Shown piece by piece: positions 39,530-47,297 of a DNA stretch of 64,000 bases. The translations under genes were made by a program, and so were the position numbers. The notes under the pieces are model-generated. The model saw nothing but the letters and a program-made list of their open reading frames with translations, was not told the DNA's origin and did no database searches. The DNA is taken from the NCBI RefSeq assembly GCF_001613465.1, contig NZ_BDCK01000025.1:48269-112268 (forward strand), in the 5' to 3' direction. The DNA comes from Nocardia niwae NBRC 108934 = DSM 45340 (GTDB taxonomy: Bacteria; Actinomycetota; Actinomycetes; Mycobacteriales; Mycobacteriaceae). Positions within the stretch are counted from its first letter, which is position 1. Each line of letters opens with the position of its first letter.

Positions 39530-40198
39530 TCAGGGCAGCACCTGCGGAATGACTTCGGGTGCGACCGTACCCACGACCGCGCCGACCACGGCACCCAGGA
39601 TGGCGGTGGTCACCACGCCGACCGCGGCGCACAGCACGTAACCGACGACGAAGGCAGCCACGGTCGGAATGCAGGTGATGAGGGCGGCGATCGCGCCGAC
39701 GCCCGCGCCCGCGGCCGCACCGTTCATGACCGGATCCGGGTACTGCGCTCCCGGATTGGTCGCGATGTCCTTCAGTTCCGCGCCCGTCGCAGCCGATACT
39801 TGAGGCGTCGTCACCGACAGCGTGCGGCCGTCCTCGGACACCTTGGCATTCAGAGCGATGGCTGTACCGGACGGCGTGGCCAGCGTGCGCGGAAGCTCGG
39901 TGACCGCCGCGCCGGCGTTGTTCACCACCTTGATCGAGGCCTCGCCGAGCTGGAACGTGCCTGCGTCCAGCGTGGCGGAGACGGTTTTCAGGTCCGGCGC
40001 GACCGTGGTGTGGTAGCCGACGTCCGCGGACGTGCCCGACGTCGAGATCGCCTGGGCCAACTGTGCCTGCTGATCGGCGTAGTTGGTGGCCGATGCGGCT
40101 CCGGCACCGGCGAACGTAGTCGCCACCGCCAGCGGCAGCGCACCGATCAGCGCCTTACGGCCGATACCCTTTGCAGCGCGATAGAACATTGAATTCAT
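39530..40198 (-). CDS. Secreted protein with glycine/alanine-rich hydrophobic C-terminus
   Basis: This 222-residue protein has a signal peptide ending near residue 37 (A-G-A-A-S-A), a beta-rich domain of about 120 residues (D-A-G-T-F-Q-L..., L-P-R-T-L-A-T-P-S-G, N-A-K-V-S-E-D-G-R-T-L-S-V-T) and a C-terminal 60-residue glycine-zipper-like hydrophobic region. The ATG at 40196-40198 follows GGGAGGGAG. The same architecture recurs in the gene at 40778. I recall such paired proteins from Nocardia and Rhodococcus, but no function is established. The hydrophobic tail could insert in a membrane. Confidence 0.75.
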   Translation of the reverse strand: MNSMFYRAAKGIGRKALIGALPLAVATTFAGAGAASATNYADQQAQLAQAISTSGTSADVGYHTTVAPDLKTVSATLDAGTFQLGEASIKVVNNAGAAVTELPRTLATPSGTAIALNAKVSEDGRTLSVTTPQVSAATGAELKDIATNPGAQYPDPVMNGAAAGAGVGAIAALITCIPTVAAFVVGYVLCAAVGVVTTAILGAVVGAVVGTVAPEVIPQVLP

Positions 40199-40777
40199 TC
40201 TCCCTCCCAACCCCCGATCCCCCCGACGTGGACGAATCGAACGTCGCATCGTGTGAACGCACTATTGGTAGCGACTGCACGACCGTCAAGGCAAACCTTG
40301 TGAGATTGTCCACAAAGTGGAACCGATTGAGCAACAAGGTAATTGGATCCGAAATGAGGTCGCGGCAAACTGAAAGCGATGCTGTCGCCGACCCAACCGT
40401 CGCCTCGGGCGACTGCCGGGAAGCTCTCGTTTCGGCCCATCGAGACGCACTGCTCCCCGGCCTACATGTTGATATCGTTCAGTGCGTCCTCCGTCTACTT
40501 GTGCGTCTCGGTGTCGTGCAGCAATTCGATACTCCAGCCGGACCACGTGACCAGTCGCGTTGGCGGCGATGCCGCCGATGCGGGGGTGAAGGTCGGCGAC
40601 GCCAGGTCGACCAGAAGCAGCCGGTGCCAGACGCTGTGAGCGAGCTGCTGGGTCAGGACCACGTACATGTGCCGAATCCCGCTGCGCGTAGCTGCGATCA
40701 GATCGGCCGTTGTGGTGCTGGTGTGTTGCGAAGAGGGCCGACTTCGACCTTCGGCCCCCATCGACTGCCGCCGCAAA
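40199..40777. other. Gap between the two secreted-protein genes
   Basis: This 579-bp region contains one short leftward frame with coding-like codon use (listed separately) and the promoter of the 39530 gene. Base composition drops near 40250-40400. No RNA gene or repeat was recognised. Confidence 0.5.
40495..40668 (-). CDS. Possible small hypothetical gene or gene remnant
   Basis: Fifty-seven codons from an ATG show strong G/C bias at third positions and a protein-like product (M-Y-V-V-L-T-Q-Q-L-A-H-S-V-W-H-R-L-L-L). There is no recognisable ribosome site and I know no homologue. The frame stays open upstream, so it may be the end of a degraded gene. Confidence 0.3.
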   Translation of the reverse strand: MYVVLTQQLAHSVWHRLLLVDLASPTFTPASAASPPTRLVTWSGWSIELLHDTETHK

Positions 40778-41434
40778 CTACCAGCAGTAGCGGTACGGCC
40801 CGCTGTTGTGGCACTCCTCCTGGTAGTCCCACTGGTCGGGGACATCGGAGTTGGGGATCGACGCGCCCGCAGTACCGCCGACCGCCATGCCGCCGAGCAC
40901 ACCGACGATCAGGCTCACCGGCAGGCTGATCGGAAGCAGCAGTCCACCCGCGGCGATGCCGATGACGAGGCCGACAATGGTGCCGCCGACGCCGCCGATC
41001 AGACCGCCCATCGCGATGCCCGCCTCGATGCTGCGCTGCCGTGGCGAGGTCTTGCGCCAATAGCCGACCTCCTGGGCGGAGACATCGGCGACCAGCGTGG
41101 TGCCGTTGACGTCCACACGCGGCTCCAACGTGATCACGTGCTGGTCGAGCGTGAGCGCGCGCGGAACGCTCGCGATGGAGCTGCCGTCGGCGGCGGCGAT
41201 GTCGATCGTGTCATCGGTGACGCGGAAGATCCCGCTCATTAGCGTGGCGGTGAAACTGCTTCCGTCGCGGTGGGCCTCGTAGCGGACACCGCGGTCGATC
41301 CCCTGCACGCTGTCAGGCAGGGCTGCCACAGCTTCGGCGGTCGTTACGAGAGGCGCGGCGAAGGCGGTGTTCTGCGCCAAGCCGACCGCGGCGATTGCGA
41401 AAGCGGTGGTGACGACCAGCTTTTTGATTCTCAT
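40778..41434 (-). CDS. Secreted protein with glycine-zipper C-terminus, second of a pair
   Basis: This 218-residue protein has a signal peptide ending near residue 26 (N-T-A-F-A), a beta domain with V-P-R-A-L-T-L-D-Q-H-V-I-T-L-E-P and V-N-G-T-T-L-V-A-D-V-S, then a 60-residue glycine-rich hydrophobic segment (G-G-L-I-G-G-V-G-G-T-I-V-G-L-V-I-G) and a short tail with two cysteines. It shares its layout with the 39530 gene, though identity looks low. The ATG at 41432-41434 follows AAGGAA. The glycine zipper suggests membrane association or oligomer formation; this is inference. Confidence 0.72.
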   Translation of the reverse strand: MRIKKLVVTTAFAIAAVGLAQNTAFAAPLVTTAEAVAALPDSVQGIDRGVRYEAHRDGSSFTATLMSGIFRVTDDTIDIAAADGSSIASVPRALTLDQHVITLEPRVDVNGTTLVADVSAQEVGYWRKTSPRQRSIEAGIAMGGLIGGVGGTIVGLVIGIAAGGLLLPISLPVSLIVGVLGGMAVGGTAGASIPNSDVPDQWDYQEECHNSGPYRYCW

Positions 41435-41622
41435 GGCGGCTTGTGTTCCTTGGTATCTGGAAACTAGAAGGTTGTGCAATAAGGGCTGGACTCTGCGCTA
41501 CCCGCTTCGTGCAAAACGCTACTGCGAAGCGAAGATTTCGGTTCGGTACGACGACCAGCTGCCGGGGTTCGACGGTGTCTGCGTGAAGTCTCGTCCGACA
41601 TGTGCCGCCGAACCCCGGAGCA

Positions 41623-42297
41623 TTATCGAAGTGCGACCTTGACACCGCCAGAAAGCATGCTGTCGTGCAGCTCCAACACGGCAGGAACCGTGCCCGGTGG
41701 CACGTCAAACACGATCTTTACCTGAATCGTGAACCCGGGGTTCAAATCCGACGTCCATGTATCCGCGCCCAACCGTCGCGCGGCGGCCGAGTTGTTCGCG
41801 TACTCGCGGCCCTGATCATCGATCAGCTTCTGATTGCTGTCGAAGTACGATCGCGGCTCCTTGCCAGTGTTGGTGATGTCGACGTGCATGACCAGGAACT
41901 CTCCGCGCGCCTTCTCCTCCAGCACGCCGCTACCAACAGATGCGACCGGGGGATCGATGGCGGTCACCTTGAATTCGAACTGGCCGTCGCGGACGGCAGA
42001 TCCAACGGCGGCAACGTTCTTGCCAGCGGGGCTTTTTCCGTCCGTTTTGGATTCGTTGGCGGAGAGTCCGACGATCCCGAAGCAGCCTCCGCAGAGCAGG
42101 ATCATGGCGCCGATGAGGATCCATGGCCAGATAACTCGCTTCTTTGGCTGCTGGGGCGAAGCGTATCCGGGCGGGGGAGGAAAACCGGGTTGCTGAAAAC
42201 CTGGCTGCTGATAGCCCGGTGGCGGCGTCGGCAGTCCTTGTGTGGGGTAGCCGGAGCCGGTGTTGGGCCCGGGGGACGGTGGCGGCGGTTGGGACAC
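41623..42297 (-). CDS. DUF4352-type membrane-anchored protein
   Basis: This 224-residue protein has a Pro/Gln/Gly-rich N-terminus (about 1-52), one TM segment (W-P-W-I-L-I-G-A-M-I-L-L-C-G-G-C-F-G-I-V) and an extracellular Ig-like domain with F-L-V-M-H-V-D-I-T-N-T-G-K and L-N-P-G-F-T-I-Q-V-K-I-V-F-D-V-P-P-G-T, characteristic of DUF4352. The start is GTG at 42295-42297 after AGGGGG. Such proteins are common in Gram-positives near secretion or toxin loci. The function is unknown. Confidence 0.8.
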   Translation of the reverse strand: MSQPPPPSPGPNTGSGYPTQGLPTPPPGYQQPGFQQPGFPPPPGYASPQQPKKRVIWPWILIGAMILLCGGCFGIVGLSANESKTDGKSPAGKNVAAVGSAVRDGQFEFKVTAIDPPVASVGSGVLEEKARGEFLVMHVDITNTGKEPRSYFDSNQKLIDDQGREYANNSAAARRLGADTWTSDLNPGFTIQVKIVFDVPPGTVPAVLELHDSMLSGGVKVALR

Positions 42298-42553
42298 GGG
42301 TTGACCCCCTGAGTGATGGTGAATGTTGCTGGATTGATCGCTTCGGGCGGGACGCTGTTACGAAGCTCTCAAACTGTATTGGTTTGACGCGGCTTCTGGA
42401 GGGGTAAGGGGAATCGTCCCGCTCGGTCTGGTTAGTGCTGGATTCCAACATCAGTGCTAACTAAGAAGTTCTCGCTGACGTGCAGTCCATGATGCTCACC
42501 GGATTCGACGCGCCGCCCTTGCACACCCTCCTGAACTCCACCGAGGGAGTGGC

Positions 42554-43483
42554 TTGGTCGCGCGAGGTAGGTCTGAGGATCCCGACTACCAGATCGCCGA
42601 TACCGATACCGAGGCGCAATGGGAACCCGTGTGGGCAGTGCTGTTCGGGAACTCACCGGCGGCCGACGAGCCAGCGACGGCCGCCGGAGTGCAGGCAACG
42701 CTCGACGCCGTGCAAGCGATGATCAGCGCCGACAAGTACCGCGAGGTCACTGCGCTACTCCCCGGCCTGATCCGCGACGCCGATAGTGTCGAAGACGGGC
42801 GCTTGACCCGGTTCCGTGTCTTGAACATGACGGCCTCGTTGCTGGTCCAGACCAGGCAGTCCGAGGCCGCCGACGCCGTGCTCGAGCGTGCGATGGACGC
42901 TGCCGAGACCCATATCGAGGCGGCCACGGTCATCGACACCATGCTCTGGGCGTTGCTGCGGCAAGGGCTTCTGGATGGCGCTCGGGCACTGGCGACCAAA
43001 TGGGCCGACGACATCGAGCCGCGATTCTCGCGGGCGAGCGTGTCGACGGTGGCGATGCGGGATCGACTGTGGCTGAAGGTCACCAACGCCGCCGTGCGCG
43101 ACAACCAGCCAGGCGAGGCTGAAGACGCGATGTCGATGGCGCGTGCGGCCGCATACCGGATCGGCCGTGAGATCTATATAGAACGGCTGCTCGGCCGCAC
43201 GTTCGGGCCGTTGGAGGTTGCCTATATCTCGGCCGAGTCGTTTGCCATTGCCGGTGAGCCGGAGAAGACGCTCGCTATTGCTAGCCAAGTCCCTGTACCG
43301 ACTATCGAACCGAACGGGGCCAGCAGGCCTCGGCATCGGCTGGACGTGGCCAATGCCCAGGTGCAGCTCGGTCAGTTCGGCGAAGCCTTGGACGGATTGT
43401 GAGGTGCGTAGAGGGCAGCTCCAGATGGCTTGTGCAGCAGCGCTATGCGCGCGACATCCTCGGCAAGATCGTGACAACCAGAG
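42554..43483 (+). pseudogene. Decayed XRE-type regulator, TPR part only
   Basis: About 280 codons (to a stop at 43400-43402) match the C-terminal helical repeat half of actinobacterial HTH-XRE regulators (W-E-P-V-W-A-V-L-F-G, R-F-R-V-L-N-M-T-A-S-L, M-R-D-R-L-W-L-K, R-H-R-L-D-V-A-N-A-Q-V-Q-L). The N-terminal DNA-binding domain is missing. The conserved end of the family (W-L-V-Q-Q-R-Y-A-R-D-I-L-G-K-I-V) is present but in another frame (43400-43480), with E-V-R-R in the third frame between them. At least one, perhaps two, indels have broken it, so it is probably not functional. Confidence 0.75.
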
Positions 43484-43550
43484 TGCACTTTTCGTGTTCG
43501 ACACTGCCGGACAGCGCTTTTCACGTTACCGAGGCGGGAGTACCTTGTCG

Positions 43551-43898
43551 GTGGGACTGTTCGGTGACAGAGGGGACAGAGGGTTGGTCGGGGAGCAGCC
43601 ATCACTGTCGGTCGATACCGATGCAGTCGAAGCGGTGGGGCGCTTGGCATTCGATGTCGCTACGCAGTGCCGGGACGGGTATTCGGCATTGGCGACCGAT
43701 GTCCGGGACATGCTGGAGAGCTGGACCGGGAACAACGCCGGCGCTTTCGCGGCCGGGTGGGAAGAGTTCCATCAAGGGGCGGTGCAGGTGTGGGATGCGC
43801 TGTTCGAGCTGGCGGAAAAGCTGGGAATCACCGCGGACACCGTGCGCGGCGCCGATCAATCATTCGCGGCGGGCGTCAGCTCGCTCGATCTGCCTTGA
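43551..43898 (+). CDS. WXG100/ESX-like small protein
   Basis: The product is 115 residues from GTG 43551; a TTG start at 43584 would give 104. It forms a helical hairpin with S-W-T-G (WXG) at the turn: V-D-T-D-A-V-E-A-V-G-R-L-A before it and A-F-A-A-G-W-E-E-F-H-Q-G-A-V-Q-V-W-D-A-L after. Proteins of this class pair with partners and leave the cell through type VII secretion. It lies 11 bp upstream of a second ESX-like gene and then the toxin gene, so it probably forms part of the secreted complex or chaperones the toxin. No clear Y-x-x-x-D/E export signal is seen. Confidence 0.7.
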   Translation: MGLFGDRGDRGLVGEQPSLSVDTDAVEAVGRLAFDVATQCRDGYSALATDVRDMLESWTGNNAGAFAAGWEEFHQGAVQVWDALFELAEKLGITADTVRGADQSFAAGVSSLDLP

Positions 43899-43909
43899 GG
43901 GGGGACCTG

Positions 43910-44209
43910 ATGTCTGACGCAGAGGCTTTCTCGGTCGACGTCGACAAACTCGAGAACTTGGCCGCTCGGATCCGAGGCTTCGCGGGGTTGCTTTCCGATC
44001 AGCTGGCGGCGATCGACCAGAAAGTCAAGGAAGTCGACGCCGCATCGGCCGGTGCGGCGATGGTGGCCTACCGCGAAGCGCACGACGAGTGGTTGGCGGG
44101 CGCCACCGACATCGCCGAAGGGCTCACGGCTTTGGAGGAGGCCGTGAAGCTCGCCCACGACGGCTATACCGGCGCTGTTGCCGAGGGCTTGAGGATCCTC
44201 GGCGTATGA
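43910..44209 (+). CDS. ESX-like small helical protein, toxin partner
   Basis: This 99-residue protein has two long helices (F-S-V-D-V-D-K-L-E-N-L-A-A-R-I-R-G-F and Y-R-E-A-H-D-E-W-L-A-G-A-T-D-I-A-E-G-L). The turn lacks a canonical WXG. The ATG at 43910 has a purine-rich GAGGGGGG ahead. Its stop overlaps the toxin start (ATGA), implying coupled translation. Small partners of this size bind the N-terminus of LXG/WXG-type toxins and guide them to the T7SS in Firmicutes; the same role is inferred here. Confidence 0.7.
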   Translation: MSDAEAFSVDVDKLENLAARIRGFAGLLSDQLAAIDQKVKEVDAASAGAAMVAYREAHDEWLAGATDIAEGLTALEEAVKLAHDGYTGAVAEGLRILGV

Positions 44210-45519
44210 CGGCTCTGGCTGTCGATCCGAAGGCTTACTACCAAGCGGCCACCAACTGCTTCGACGCCGCATCCGCGCTGCGGGACAGCTTTCTGTACAT
44301 CTTCGCGGAGTTGTCCGAATGTGGATCGATGGCGGGCGTGGACGAGAACGGCCAGGAGTGGGCGCGCTCGTACAACACCTCCGCCTACGAGGCGGTGGGG
44401 TTCTTCCAGGACGTCCACTCCACGCTGTACGCATATGGCAGCGCCCTCAACGACATCGGCTTCACGCACGCGCAAGCCGACGCCATCATGAAGGGCACAC
44501 CGCAACCGGACCGGCCGACCGACCCGGGAATGCCTGTGTTCGGCCCGTTCTCGGTCCCGGCTTCCGCCGGTGGCCCTGGCCAAGGGATCGTCGACAAGGG
44601 CATCAATATCGTCAGCCACATCGGCATACCCGTTCCCGACGGCGACACCGGAAAGCTCGCCAAGGCCGCTGATGCCTGGGATCGCCTCGGCACGATCTAC
44701 CAGAACACCAACGCTCGCGACAAAATAACGATCGCGGCGAGCCTGTTCGACAGTGTGACCGCCGACGACGCAGGCCATATCCGCGACGACCTCAAATCCC
44801 TGGCCAACTCCATCGACCAACTGCTGACCGCCTGCACCCAGATCAGCCAGTCCTGCATCGCCTACAAGGAAGCGCTGACCGAACTCCGTGCCGAAATCGA
44901 GGGCTTCTTGAAGTCGCTCGCCACCGACCTCGCCATCGACGCCGCGATCACGATCGGCCTCGCCCTGATCAGTTTCGGGGCGGGAGCGGTCACCGCAGGC
45001 AAGGCTCTGGTCACGGTGCAGAAATGGGCCGGGAAGATCAAAGACGGCATACTCGCCTGGCGTGGGCGCAAGGCGCTGCAGATAGCAGGTCTCAAGCAAG
45101 AGGCGAAAGACGCCGTCGTCAAGGCCAGGAAGGTGGTTACCGACCTACGTGACCGGCTGCGTAAGAAGGCCGACGACTTACCTAAGCCACCGAAAAAGTC
45201 ACTCAAGGAAGAGTTGGAAAACGCCCAGGTGTGGACCGGGCGAAACCTGCCAACTCAGGGCGGTCCGCCGAACGGATATCTCGTCAAACGGGACGCTCAG
45301 GGAAACATCACCCATTACTCGCATTTCGATGCTGACGGGGTGGCCACCAGCCGAGTAGATGTTGTCGGAAAGCCGCACATGGACAAGGCGACAGGGCAAT
45401 ATATTCCGACACCGCACGTTGTGGAAGTTCAGAAAAATATAGACCCCGTCACAGGCCGGATTTTCGCGCGTACCATCAATGACAGTGTCAGACCCGCTCT
45501 ACCTGAGGAGATCCCATAG
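44206..45519 (+). CDS. Type VII-type polymorphic toxin with C-terminal Ntox24-like domain
   Basis: This protein has 437 residues. Regions: an ESX-like helical N-terminus (1-95); a Pro/Gly linker (100-145); helical middle (150-240); a hydrophobic segment (240-275, L-A-I-D-A-A-I-T-I-G-L-A-L-I-S-F-G-A-G); a basic helical stretch (280-335); and a compact C-terminal domain (about 345-437) with G-P-P-N-G-Y-L-V-K-R-D, H-Y-S-H-F-D-A-D-G-V-A-T-S-R-V-D, G-K-P-H and P-T-P-H-V-V-E. The last domain resembles what I recall as polymorphic toxin type 24, a predicted nuclease fold. The conserved His residues are candidate catalytic groups. The gene is embedded between partner and immunity genes with 4-bp and 1-bp overlaps. 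The family call is from memory and the activity is untested. Confidence 0.72.
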   Translation: MTALAVDPKAYYQAATNCFDAASALRDSFLYIFAELSECGSMAGVDENGQEWARSYNTSAYEAVGFFQDVHSTLYAYGSALNDIGFTHAQADAIMKGTPQPDRPTDPGMPVFGPFSVPASAGGPGQGIVDKGINIVSHIGIPVPDGDTGKLAKAADAWDRLGTIYQNTNARDKITIAASLFDSVTADDAGHIRDDLKSLANSIDQLLTACTQISQSCIAYKEALTELRAEIEGFLKSLATDLAIDAAITIGLALISFGAGAVTAGKALVTVQKWAGKIKDGILAWRGRKALQIAGLKQEAKDAVVKARKVVTDLRDRLRKKADDLPKPPKKSLKEELENAQVWTGRNLPTQGGPPNGYLVKRDAQGNITHYSHFDADGVATSRVDVVGKPHMDKATGQYIPTPHVVEVQKNIDPVTGRIFARTINDSVRPALPEEIP

Positions 45520-45926
45520 TGAACACAGCAGATGAGCAAGTTGGTCTGCGGGCAGCTCTGGAGCATTCCCGAAGCGACGAAGGCCTGGTACGGCTTCGCG
45601 CCATCTCCGAGTTGAGCGCCCTGATCTTCGATCCTCAGGCGCGCAGACGCCTTGTGGAGATGCTGGACGATGACGTGGTCACGATGCAGATCGAAGCCGC
45701 CGAGGTTCTGGTGCGATATGGCGGACAGGAGGGCCTGCTGTCGGTTCTGGAGGAACTTGGTCGGCGCGATGACGGTGATGTCGATTACATCGCATACCGA
45801 CTCAGCGATCTGGATAATTTAGGAGATTTTCCGGTTTTGGAGACCGCATCCGCCATTGCTGAATCAAAAATATCACCCGATGCGCGGCGCGGCCTGAAAG
45901 ATCTGCACGACGTCATGGGGCGATGA
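45519..45926 (+). CDS. HEAT-like repeat protein, probable immunity protein
   Basis: This 135-residue, all-helical, strongly acidic protein has HEAT-type repeats (L-V-R-L-R-A-I-S-E-L-S-A-L; V-T-M-Q-I-E-A-A-E-V-L-V-R-Y-G-G). The GTG overlaps the last base of the toxin gene, with GAGGAG ahead. An acidic partner after a toxin with a basic C-terminal region, tightly coupled, is the normal layout for an immunity protein. The 3' half is less GC-rich than its surroundings, consistent with horizontal transfer. A truncated homologue follows at 45968. Confidence 0.65.
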   Translation: MNTADEQVGLRAALEHSRSDEGLVRLRAISELSALIFDPQARRRLVEMLDDDVVTMQIEAAEVLVRYGGQEGLLSVLEELGRRDDGDVDYIAYRLSDLDNLGDFPVLETASAIAESKISPDARRGLKDLHDVMGR

Positions 45927-45967
45927 GGGAGTGTGGAGGACTGTCCGGGGTGCGCTACCCTACGTGA

Positions 45968-46162
45968 GGATTGCTGGCCGTCCTCACTGAACTGGGTCGG
46001 CGCCGAAACGATCCTGACACAGACTACGCCGCTTATATGCTGAGCGAACTCGAAAAATTCGGAGAGTTTCCGGTCCTTCGCAATGCTCTGGCTATCGATC
46101 AGCCCCGATTGTCATCTGACGCTAAAATAGGTCTGAGTAACCTTGCGGGAACTCATGAATAA
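45968..46162 (+). pseudogene. Truncated second copy of the immunity gene
   Basis: Sixty-four codons align with the C-terminal half of the 45519 product: G-L-L-A-V-L-T-E-L-G-R-R here against G-L-L-S-V-L-E-E-L-G-R-R there; Y-M-L-S-E-L-E-K-F-G-E-F-P-V-L against Y-R-L-S-D-L-D-N-L-G-D-F-P-V-L. A TGA codon immediately precedes the homologous segment, so the N-terminal half is gone. A TTG at 45971 could act as a start but has no clear ribosome site. It is divergent in sequence, so it is not a recent duplicate. Confidence 0.7.
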
Positions 46163-46263
46163 ATGAAAGCTCGTTGGTAGATGCATCGAGAAGCTGGAAA
46201 ATTTCTCCTCTGCAATTCCTCGGACGATTGGGCTACGATCGGTGAGACCGTGCGACCCGGCGA

Positions 46264-46473
46264 GTGACCACCCCGCGTCCGGAGGAGCCCGATATCCACC
46301 TGCGCGTCCTGCTCGGCGACCTGAGCCTGGACTTCGCCGCTTGCCACACCGCAGCCGTGCGATTCATCCGGGAGTGGTGCGCCGTACGCGCCGCTGCCGA
46401 CCTCATCGTTGTTCCCGACGATACCGCCGGGTTGCCGCGTTTGCCGTGCGAGCGCCTCTACTTACAACCATGA
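46264..46473 (+). CDS. Small hypothetical protein
   Basis: This 69-codon gene starts at GTG and has good third-position G/C bias. The product begins T-T-P-R-P-E-E-P-D-I-H-L-R-V and has a helix around A-A-V-R-F-I-R-E-W-C-A-V-R. The ribosome site is weak. I do not recognise a family. It converges on the RHH gene, with a long inverted repeat between them. Confidence 0.5.
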   Translation: MTTPRPEEPDIHLRVLLGDLSLDFAACHTAAVRFIREWCAVRAAADLIVVPDDTAGLPRLPCERLYLQP

Positions 46474-46537
46474 GGACGCTCGCATCACACGTTGCGGACG
46501 AATCTTCGACTCGGCGCAATCACCCCGTGAGATGGAG

Positions 46538-46600
46538 CCGCGAGTGGCACACCGTCGAGAGGCTTACTCGGTCGATGGCACAGTGGTGTGCCACTCGCGG
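46538..46600. repeat. Perfect 16-bp inverted repeat with 31-bp spacer
   Basis: CCGCGAGTGGCACACC at 46538-46553 is exactly inverted at 46585-46600. It lies between two convergent small genes, so it may be a terminator with a large loop. The arm length and spacing would also suit a small mobile-element remnant. Confidence 0.7.
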
Positions 46601-46610
46601 ACGCCGCGTG

Positions 46611-46856
46611 TCACCGGCGGTCCGGATTGTCATCGAGGTCACCGGCGAGAATGTCGTCGACGCGCGCGGCGAATGTGGGATCGCCGCTGGCGAAACGGTT
46701 CAGGCGTAGCGGCCTCGATCGGCGAACCCGCATCGCGGCCAGATGAATAGCGGCGCGAATGATATCCGCACTGCTGACGCCCGTCCGCATTGCCGCGTCC
46801 TCGATGACGGCCAAGTCAGTGGTATCGGCGTGGACCGTGATTCGCTCGAGTGGCAT
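46611..46856 (-). CDS. Ribbon-helix-helix antitoxin-like protein, orphan
   Basis: This 81-residue protein has the pattern L-E-R-I-T-V-H-A-D (beta strand), then two helices with E-D-A-A-M-R-T-G-V-S-S-A-D-I-I-R-A-A-I, matching RHH DNA-binding antitoxins of the VapB/CopG kind. The C-terminus (F-A-A-R-V-D-D-I-L-A-G-D-L-D-D-N) would normally wrap a toxin. No PIN or other toxin gene is adjacent on this strand, so it appears orphaned. The start ATG is at 46854-46856. Confidence 0.65.
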   Translation of the reverse strand: MPLERITVHADTTDLAVIEDAAMRTGVSSADIIRAAIHLAAMRVRRSRPLRLNRFASGDPTFAARVDDILAGDLDDNPDRR

Positions 46857-46970
46857 ATGCACACTGTGGCAGAGGTGTGCGCGAAGCCGTCGCGAGCATA
46901 TGGGAGGCGGTTCATTTCGGCTCTGCGCGAGGGGGCGAACGCCCAAGGTCGGGCGCGGGCGCAGTAAGCG

Positions 46971-47297
46971 CTACGCCGCACTGGTGTGCGGCGTGAAACT
47001 GACGCGTGCGTCGTCGGCATCGATGGCGATGTTCAGCGAAGCGTCCAGGGCTCGTGCCAGCTTTGTCAGTAGCGGAAGGGTGGGGACGGCGTCAGATCCC
47101 TCGATCCGGGAAATCTTTGCCTGCGTCAGTCCCGCACGGGCGGCGAGTTCGGTTTGGGTGAGGCCGAGTTCGGTGCGGCGGTTGTAGACGGCGGCGGCGA
47201 GCTCCATGGCCAGTCGGATCTCATGACGCACTTCGCTGACGGCCTCGGGCTCGGTCAGTCCCTGGTCTCTACCCGTCTTCCATCGACTATGGGGCAT
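46971..47297 (-). CDS. HigA-type antitoxin (HTH-XRE)
   Basis: This 108-residue protein (109 if the GTG one codon earlier is used) carries an XRE helix-turn-helix: R-T-E-L-G-L-T-Q-T-E-L-A-A-R-A-G-L-T-Q-A-K-I-S-R-I-E-G. It overlaps the stop of the upstream toxin gene as ATGA, the usual higBA order with toxin first. It should neutralise the toxin and repress the operon. Confidence 0.85.
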   Translation of the reverse strand: MPHSRWKTGRDQGLTEPEAVSEVRHEIRLAMELAAAVYNRRTELGLTQTELAARAGLTQAKISRIEGSDAVPTLPLLTKLARALDASLNIAIDADDARVSFTPHTSAA

